Below, in pieces: positions 56,901 through 64,000 of a stretch of DNA of 64,000 nt. Source of the DNA: Trochalopteron elliotii (Eukaryota; Chordata; Aves; Passeriformes; Leiothrichidae); NCBI GenBank assembly GCA_024734555.1, contig JANPWX010000249.1, forward strand, positions 1-64,000, given 5' to 3'. Numbering within the stretch: the first letter of the stretch is position 1; each line of letters opens with the position of its first letter. A program made the position numbers and the translations under genes. The notes beneath the pieces were generated by a model. That model saw only the letters and a program-made list of their open reading frames with translations. It ran no database searches and was not told where the DNA came from.

Positions 56901-58852
56901 AGAAGCACCTGTTATTAAACCATCAGCATTTCTCTGTTTGTACAATCCAAAATAAACAGCTTGGGCCCCAGAGACCCTCTTGCTGTGCATTTGCCTATGG
57001 CTCATGGTCAGCACACTGTGGCACAGCTCAGGAATATCCCCACAAAAATCACTTCCAACATGCTGCAGGGAGAAGCAAGGCTACCTAAAAAGCAGCCCTC
57101 CCTCCAAACCCAACTTTGTCAGCTTTTCATTAAGGTGTCTCCACTGCATTTCCCCTCCTGGCCCTCAGCAATAAAAGCCTGTGGAGCAGCTGGTGCAGAG
57201 TGTCAGGCTGGCAAACCCTGCCTGCCCCAGTGCTGGTGGCCTTGGTGGCACTGCCCCAGTGGCCCAGGGCAGCACAGGGCAGGGGCACAGGCTGAAATGT
57301 GTGCTGAAAAACCCCAAAATGCTGTCCTGGGCCATAAGCACCATCTGGTGCCCAGGGACAGCACCCTTTTTACCACTGCAGCAGGGGAAGTGTCCTGGTG
57401 CTGCTGGAGAACTCTCAGGGAGAGCTCAAACTCACCAGGAGACAGAGCCCAACCTGGGCTCTCCTGAAGTGGCCCTGAGCCCCTTCCCCTTTCCAGACCA
57501 GCTCCACAGCAGTGCCAGCAGGGGTTTTTGCACAGTCAGGGAGGAAATCCTGTGAGAAGTCCCATCACAAACTCAGTTTAGATGGAGCTCCTGGCCAAGG
57601 CTGGTCAGTCCAGCCTTCCTTCCACCCCTGGGTGCTGTCAAACACCAGGAGGGCAGTTGTTGCAGAGATGTTTGCCTCCCTGCTGGACATGGGAGCTCTG
57701 GGTTTAACAAACTGCCAGGAGAGAGCTCCTGCTGCCAGCTCCTGCTCCTGCCCCCCCAGCCCAGGAGCTGCCAGATGGGGAGGAAACAGCCTTTTAGACT
57801 CTGCTCTGATCTTTCCCTGGCAGCATCGATCCTTTGGGCTGCCTGGCTGCTGCATGCAAAGCCAGCCTGAGAGCTGCTCTGCATTTCAACAAAGCACAGC
57901 TTTCCCTCTGCAGCAGCATCCCAAAAGTCCCATTTCAGCCTTGAAACATCCACTGTGAGACCCTCCCTGTTACTTTCCTAAAGCTGTGCATCACACACAA
58001 GATGCACCACACTAGAAGCACCATTATTTTTAAGAGCACTTAAAAAAAAAAAAAAAAAACAAAAAAAAAAAACAAAAAAAACCCCCTGCTGGTTCAGAGA
58101 CTTTAATTACAGAAGGGCTGGGCAAGGAAGGGAAATGGCCTGGGCTCCACACAAAGAAAGACTGAGAGAGGTTTTCCAGGTGGAAATCCTTCCCCAGCAT
58201 CCCACAGAAAACCTGCTATCACACAGCAGTGCTCACACCATCACAGCCACCCCACAGCTCCATCATGGACATCATTACTGCCAATTTACTGCCACCTTGG
58301 AGGGGACAAGGTGTCCCCACGGCTGTGCCACCACAGAGGTGCCAGCAGAAAGTTTGCTCTTCGGGTGACAGTGGCTGCTTTTCAACTCATTGTAGGAACA
58401 CAACCATGAGAGTTGTTGCAACACCACGGGGATTCCCAAAGAGTCTTTTCCCACCCCACAGTCAGAGCTAGACAAGAGAGGAGCTTTCCCCAGCACTAGG
58501 GAGAGGCAGGGAAGGCAGCTCAAGCTGCCCTTTTCTGGTGTCACAGGCCAGAGGTAGAGCCAGGGGGGCCAAAAACTGACAAAGAAGCAGCTGGTGGTCA
58601 CTGCAAGGAGCAGCCAGCCTGCAGGATGGAGAAACAGAGGCTCAAAGCAACTCAGCTGCTCCCCAGCCCATCCCTGGGGAAAAGACAGCAAGCCCCAAAA
58701 AGGCAGATTCTCTCCTACCCCAGGGTCAAACCTGAAGTCCCCAAGTTACAGTCCTGTTTCTGGGCAGCAGGATGTTCCTGTGGGCCCTGCAGGAATAGAA
58801 AGCTTCAAGGCAGAGGAGATAAATGCCCTTCCCCAGCTTCCCTGGGTGAAGA
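53984..58852. other. Upstream intron or 5' flank of SLC8A1
   Basis: No exon is recognised. It contains a three-copy 19-bp repeat (56765-56821), T-rich DNA at 56428-56464 and an A-rich run with C interruptions at 58042-58085. Alternative non-coding first exons are known for mammalian SLC8A1 and could lie here, but they cannot be identified from sequence alone. Confidence 0.5.
56765..56821. repeat. 19-bp tandem repeat, 3 copies
   Basis: CTACTTAAACCTAAATTCA starts at 56765, 56784 and 56803; the third copy diverges only at its last bases. Confidence 0.95.
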
Positions 58853-59215
58853 GGTGGAGATGTCCCCTTCCCCAGTTTCTCCTGAGGTGGAGATGTCCCC
58901 TTCCCCAGTTTCTCCTGAGGTAGAGATGACCCCTTCCCCAGTTTCTCCTGAGATGGAGATGTCCCCTTCCCCAGTTTCTCCTGAGGTGGAGATGACCCCT
59001 TCCCCAGTTTCTCCTGAGGTGTAGATGTCCCCTTCCCCAGTTTCTCCTGAGATGGAGATGACCCCTTCCCCAGTTTCTCCTGAGGTGGAGATGTCCCCTT
59101 CCCCAGTTTCTCCTGAGGTGGAGATGTCCCCTTCCCCAGTTTCTCCTGAGGTGGAGATGACCCCTTCCCCAATTTCTCCTGAGGTGGAGATGACCCCTTC
59201 CCCAATTTCTCCTGC
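58853..59215. repeat. 33-bp VNTR, 11 copies, open in several frames
   Basis: GAGATG recurs at 58857, 58890 and so on to 59187 with an exact 33-base period. A unit reads GTGGAGATGTCCCCTTCCCC then AGTTTCTCCTGAG. The length is a multiple of three, so the plus strand reads Met-Ser-Pro-Ser-Pro-Val-Ser-Pro-Glu-Val-Glu repeats until a GTGTAG change at about 59020 makes a stop. Three minus-strand frames also remain open (for example 58746-59576). Simultaneous openness on both strands argues for a non-coding minisatellite. It lies 5 kb upstream of the SLC8A1 exon. Confidence 0.95.
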
Positions 59216-60996
59216 AGGAGAAGAAGAATCTCCTGCAATCTCCCTGGGAAAAAGCACTGCATGCCTTGCCTCCATGCCTGGGACTGACAGCCATGGCCTC
59301 ATCTCTGCAGGAATAGTGAACTTCTCCTCTGCTGCTGGCCCTGCCTGGCCATGCCTCACTGAAATCAGCAGTGTCTCTACAGCAGACAGCTTGTACTGGG
59401 AAAAGAGATGGCTGTAGGGGAAAAAACCAAAAAACTAAACCAACCATCTGGTCTCTGACCATCACAGGCCCAGCTCCTCGCAGCCAAGGGACACCAAAGG
59501 GATGCCAACAGCCCTGCAAGGAGGCACAGGGTGCTGGGAGATGTGTCTGGGCAGCCACAGGCTCTGCTGTGTTCACTTCTGATGGTGGTGCTGACCCCGT
59601 GGCGCAGCTTGGGCAAAACTGAGCTGTGAGATTTACCTGTCAGCAGGAAAAGGAGCCTTCTGCTCCACTGCCTGGACATCCAAAAAGCTGCTGAGCCCAA
59701 AGGCTGTGTTGCCACTCAGAGATGGCACTTTAAACCCTGCTTGGAAAAGCCTTGGCTGGCCTCCCTGCTCCGGCTCTGCCTGGCTCCTGCTCCCTTTCAC
59801 CCAGCTCTGCCACTCCAGAGCAGGCACAGCCTGTTGGCATCCCCTACCCATGACCCTGTGGATCTCCACATCAGGAAAATGATTTTCCAGGCCATCAGCA
59901 GCATCCTGATTGCATCAGTACAAAAAAAAAAAAAAAGAAAATCATCGAAACCTTTCCAAATATAGTCAGAGGCACAAGCCCTCCATGAGGCCCATCAAGC
60001 AAAACACACATCAGGCCACCCTGGTTTCTGCAGAGGACATTAAAAAGTAAGAATAATTATCAGTCTGCAACTGATTTCTCCAAGTATCCTATCTCTTCAA
60101 TGAAACGTCCAATCTCCTCCCACAATTTCCCCAGCAACTTTCCAAAATAAACAGACAAACAGAGAAAATAAAACGTCCCTGACAGAAAATTTTCAACCAC
60201 ATTGGATGAATTTGGGGGCAGTTTGCAGAAAACGAGCCTGAAACTGTTTGTCAGGGAGATTACAGTCTTGCTTTTCAGGCATGGAGACCAAGTGTCAAGT
60301 TATCCCTTTCTCCCACGACTCAAGATCTCAGCAAGGAATATGCCAGGAAATAAGGAGCAAGGGGGAAATGCTACATTTCTCTGGAACTGGGGTTTTTTTT
60401 CTGTTTGCTTGCCTACTTTTGAAACAACTGTCTTCCTTCTTGCTGCTGTCTTTAGCATTCATTTCTTCATTCCTTTATCCTTACCACCTGCCTTTGGTCT
60501 CTTCTTTCTCCAGCAGCATCAGGCTCTTTTCCTGTGATTCCTCTTGGCTTGCTGATGCCTTCCTCTCTGCCCTGTGCATCTCCCTTGCTGATTTAAGCCC
60601 AGTTGTGCCCGTTCTCCAGGAGCTGGCCCTGAGCTGCCTGCCTGGCAGACTCCCTGTGCTCCCTCAGGGCAGCCCTGCATCTCCCTGAGCTCTGTGTAAA
60701 ATGGGAAGAGCATCTCCCGTGAGTGCTGGGAGAATAAAACACTGCTAATCATTCTGAGGCAGCCTGGGGAGGAAGTATCTGCCCAGAGGTGCCCCCAAAG
60801 GGGCCAGAAGGGAGGAATTACCAGGCCTGTTGCTCTCTCCCTCTGCCTGTGTCTGCTCTTCCCTCTGGGACTGTTTTTGCACTGGGTTTGAGGGTCTTGT
60901 GTGCAGCAGGATGGGCCCTGCAGGAAGAGAAGGGAGAGGAGATTAAATCTCCTTCCCCAGCTCCCTGTGACCATCCAGGGGTGAGGAGGTGGACAC
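59216..60996. other. Upstream intron or 5' flank, no gene seen
   Basis: Between two VNTRs. It has an A run at 59921-59936 and no exon signal. Confidence 0.5.
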
Positions 60997-61462
60997 GTCC
61001 ATGGGGATGGACACAAAGGCAGGTTGTTGATCTGAGCAATCCAGGAATGGTGCCAGACAGGGGCTGGGCAGGGGGTCACCCTGGCCTGCTCATGTCCATG
61101 GGGATGGACACAAATGCAGGTTGCTGACCTGAACAATGGTAGCAGACAGGGGCTGGGCAGGGGGTCACCCTGGCCTGCTCATGTCCATGGGGATGGACAC
61201 AAATGCAGGTTGTTGATCTGAGCAATCCAGGAATGGTGCCAGACAGGGGCTGGGCAGGGGGTTACCCTGGCCTGCTCATGTCCATGGGGATGGACACAAA
61301 GGCAGGTTGCTGACCTGAACAATGGTAGCAGACAGGGGCTGGGCAGGGGGTCACCCTGGCCTGCTCATGTCCATGGGGATGGACACAAATGCAGGTTGCT
61401 GACCTGAACAATGGTAGCAGACAGGGGCTGGGCAGGGGGTCACCCTGGCCTGCTCCATCCAT
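60997..61462. repeat. VNTR with alternating 97- and 89-bp units
   Basis: GTCCATGGGGATGGACACAA starts near 60997, 61094, 61183, 61280 and 61369, giving spacings of about 97, 89, 97 and 89. The longer units carry TCTGAGCAATCCAGGAATGG; the shorter carry CCTGAACAATGGTAGCAG. This is a higher-order array with a repeat of about 186 bases. Each unit also holds a small palindrome, GTCCATGGGGATGGAC. Confidence 0.93.
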
Positions 61463-63234
61463 GGCTGTGACTGCTCCTGGCTGTGGAAAGGTGCTGGTGC
61501 CTCCAGCACAGCCACATCCAGAGGCACGGCTCTGGCACGGCTGACTCTAGAGGGAGCTGGATGCTAGTGCTGAGCAGATGGGCAGCTTTCAGACCCCCAG
61601 ACCTCAGGCAGGAGATTCTAAGCCCAGGTGTGTGCCTGGGCCTTCTTTACCCACCTCAAACACAAGGTTAGCCACCCCTTCCTTCTCTGCAGACTCCCCC
61701 GCCTTCTCTGTCTCCTCAGGAGCTCTTTGCAGCACCAAATCTCACTTCTATTTGTAGCCAGGTTTCCTTAGGAAGCCAGGCACATGAAATCACAGTTTCC
61801 ATGTCTGTCTGTCTGTTCTCCCCACCTCTTTCCAAGTTCAGCTGCAATCACCAGAGGGACAGAGATAACAGCAAGAGCCAAGTTCCTCCGAGGTTCCTGC
61901 AAACAGCTGGAGAGATCCCCCTCACACCCTTGGCAAGGGGAAGCCCAGGCAGGGAGCTCAGCCCTCAGTGGATGAAGAGCAAAGCAGCCTGCAGCATCAC
62001 CAGGTGCAGCCAGGATTTGCACAGATCCAGGAGCTGGGAGCAGATCCCAGCACCCTGAGCTTGGACAGAGCTCCAGGTTATCCCTGTGCCAGTCACAAGG
62101 AGAGCCACTGTCCCTTGTGCTGTCTGTGTCCAGCCTGTTGGTTGGTCATCCAGTGATGCTTGGATCTTGCAGGGGGCTCTGGGCTTTATTACAGGATCTC
62201 AGTTTCATTAGGATGCTGGAGAACAGGGGATTTTTTTTCCCAGTGAGCAATCAGGGCTATATCCCCTCAAAGCCACAGCAGAAACCCAAATTCTGCGCCA
62301 GATGCAATGCCAGAAAATCACAACCCTGAACTCCCTGAGCCTGTCAGGACACTACAAAAGGCAGAGAAGTGGCTGTGCCCATACAGCATCATTTAAGGTG
62401 CTGTAGAGACTCTCAGGAGCGAGGACATAACCCAAAGTTTGTGCCATGTCATGTGCAGCAGTGCCTGGAGAGAAAACAAGGTGCAACTACAGGACAGTGA
62501 ACATTTCAGTTTCAGGAGCCATTCCCAGCTAAGAAATTACAAAAACCTTGGTGAAAGCGAGGGGAGGAGAAGCAAGGGAAGTTTCATCAGGTGAGAGCTG
62601 TGTTGGCACTCAGAGATGCTGGGCACAGAGAGCACATCCAACCTCCTCAGGTGCCTTGAGTGCAAAGCCTGGTGGAGAGGAAGCTTTGACCAGCGTGGCT
62701 GCTCAGCACTGATTTAGGAGTTGTTCATGTCAGCAGAGCTGCTGGGGGCGTGAGAGGAGTCAGACAGCTTTCCTGGGGGTTCATGGCTTGGCTGGCAGGT
62801 GATGCTCCTGGAAATGTTACATTATTTCCCTATTTGGACTAAATGTCTGTGCTGGACCAGGGGCAAAGCTGCTGCTGAAGAACCAGTCAGAAGGAAAAGG
62901 GGAAAAAGGAGCAGCTAAAAGATGCTCCTAAAGGATCACAAATGCCTTTCTTTGATGATAGCCACGTCCCTGGCCAAAGCCACACAGCACATCTCTTTTT
63001 TTTTTCTGGATGCCACCATCACATCACCACGCAAGTGTCCCAGCTTCCCTTTTCTCAACAAAAGCTCCCCCCTTCTCTTTGGGATGGTGACAAAAAGCAC
63101 GGGAATTCCTAGGCAGGTGCCTGGGGAGCCCAGAGAGAACCCCATCCTCTCCCAGCCTTCATCCCCATCATCGCCTGACCTGCCAATTCCCAACACTTGG
63201 CACTGGAGGAATGAACAGGTCCCTGCACAGCTCG
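61463..63234. other. 5' flank or intron, no gene seen
   Basis: No exon is supported. CpG frequency is still low here, in contrast to what follows. Confidence 0.5.
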
Positions 63235-63422
63235 GGCGAGGAGCAGCCCTGAAAGCAACACGCCGCTCGCACCCACACGCCGGTGACCTTGTGATTTTTA
63301 CTACAAGCTTTCATTTTCGGTCCTCCCTTAGTGCCCCGCTGCATTTCTGCAACATTTTGGCAGTTTGCTCTCTCCTCGGAGACAGAGCAGAGCGTGGAGT
63401 TGCTTTTACACGGCTCGGCGGA

Positions 63423-63447
63423 GTGTGTCTGTGTGTGTGTGTGTGTG
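63423..63447. repeat. (GT)n microsatellite at the island shore
   Basis: GTGTGTCT followed by about 9 GT units. Confidence 0.9.
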
Positions 63448-63900
63448 GGGATGAAGCAACAAGGCTGTGAATAAAGAATTAAACTCAAGATGACGGAAGA
63501 GCCCCAGCCATGCTTCCACCTAGACAAAGCCTACGTGATGAGCGCTGCTTAATGCCCAGCCCTTGATAAACGCACGCTGCTCGAGGAGAAAAAGGGAATT
63601 TCGGCACGGTGGTGGCTGCAGGTGCCTCTCTCAGCGCTCCCCCGGGGAAGGGTTTCGAGGCAGGGAGGAGGGCGGAGGCACCGCGCCCCAAAACCCCCCG
63701 GGGACGGAGATTTTCCTCATCTCCCCCCGCCCGACCCCACAACGCCCAGCTCTGGGGCTAGGGGCTAAAAGACCCCCCGCCGCAGCCGCGCCTCCCATCG
63801 CGACATATCGCGACTGGTCGCCGGGGGGGGAGGGCTGCCAGCCCTTTTTCTTCTGCCTGGAGGTGCGGCGGCTGGGGCTGTAGGAAGCATTCCCGGCTCT

Positions 63901-63923
63901 GTGTGTGTGTGTGTGTGTGTGTG
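63901..63923. repeat. (GT)n microsatellite within the CpG-rich segment
   Basis: About 11 GT units between CCCGGCTCT and CTGTGAGTGCGAG; on the minus strand (the sense of SLC8A1) this is a CA run that might lie in the promoter or 5' UTR. Confidence 0.92.
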
Positions 63924-64000
63924 CTGTGAGTGCGAGCATCCATCCCACCCTTCGCCTCCCCATCGGCTCCGGGTCCCCCCGCGCCGCCTCCCCGCAGCCT

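Larger units (their letters stand above)
63235..64000. promoter_or_regulatory. CpG-island-like promoter candidate (possible SLC8A1 first exon region)
   Basis: CpG density rises from about 63235 and is highest from about 63600 to the window end, with words such as GCCGCGCC, TCGCGAC (63798-63804 and 63808-63814), CGGCGG and CCGCGCCGCC. No TATA box is obvious. Its position about 9.6 kb upstream of the SLC8A1 coding exon, on the correct side for a minus-strand gene, makes it a candidate for one of the GC-rich alternative promoters known in this gene. A divergent transcript is equally possible. The island is cut by the window end. Confidence 0.55.

Noticed and set aside
58746..59576. 276-codon minus-strand frame with Arg-Asn-Trp-Gly-Arg-Gly-His repeats
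   Set aside because: Artefact of the 33-bp VNTR; two other minus frames and one plus frame are also open.
60519..61136. 205-codon minus-strand frame upstream of SLC8A1
   Set aside because: Half of it lies in the 97/89-bp VNTR, and the rest has no recognisable domain or splice context.

Overview
The window looks like a piece of a bird nuclear genome, most likely a songbird. Two things support this. CR1 LINE remnants typical of birds and reptiles are present: a 3' end with the last part of ORF2 at 20740-21402, a short 3' end at 31190-31366, and a decayed reverse-transcriptase piece at 42206-42430. There are also several solo-LTR-like elements with a TATA box and an AATAAA signal, in families I associate (not certainly) with passerine endogenous retroviruses. 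There is no operon structure, tRNA, rRNA or CRISPR array.

Only one protein-coding exon can be supported. It lies on the minus strand at 52123-53958 and is the large first coding exon (exon 2 of the mammalian gene) of SLC8A1, the plasma-membrane sodium/calcium exchanger NCX1. It carries the start codon, a signal peptide, the first transmembrane block with the alpha-1 ion-binding repeat, the autoinhibitory XIP segment, and nearly all of calcium-binding domain 1 with the beginning of domain 2. It ends at a consensus GTAAGT donor in phase 2. No later SLC8A1 exon is seen, so positions 1-52116 are read as the long intron that follows it. Positions 53959 to about 63235 are read as the upstream intron or 5' flank. 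The last few hundred bases (about 63235-64000) become CpG-dense and are the best candidate for an SLC8A1 promoter or first non-coding exon.

The rest is intronic DNA, rich in repeats. From low to high coordinates: a 10-bp minisatellite (2813-3492); eleven exact-period 41-bp units each holding a TATA-box-like word (5625-6060); LTR family A copies at 10352, 15432, 31499 (inverted) and 32500; an ATGG microsatellite (13277); a roughly 345-bp sequence at 14223 with a nearly identical inverted copy at 40741; a three-stage compound microsatellite (25637-25790); LTR family B copies at 25925 (rearranged into an inverted repeat), 37250-38464 (minus strand, with a roughly 53-bp satellite expanded inside it) and 46335; a 61-bp VNTR running into an assembly gap (47330-47626); an 11 x 33-bp VNTR open in several frames (58853-59215); and a VNTR with alternating 97/89-bp units (60997-61462).

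The unusual material is repeat biology rather than a new protein system: satellites nucleated inside or beside LTR elements, a TATA array, and a young inverted repeat pair about 26 kb apart. I found no evidence for a second gene. The long open frames elsewhere come from tandem repeats or are antisense shadows of the GC-rich exon.
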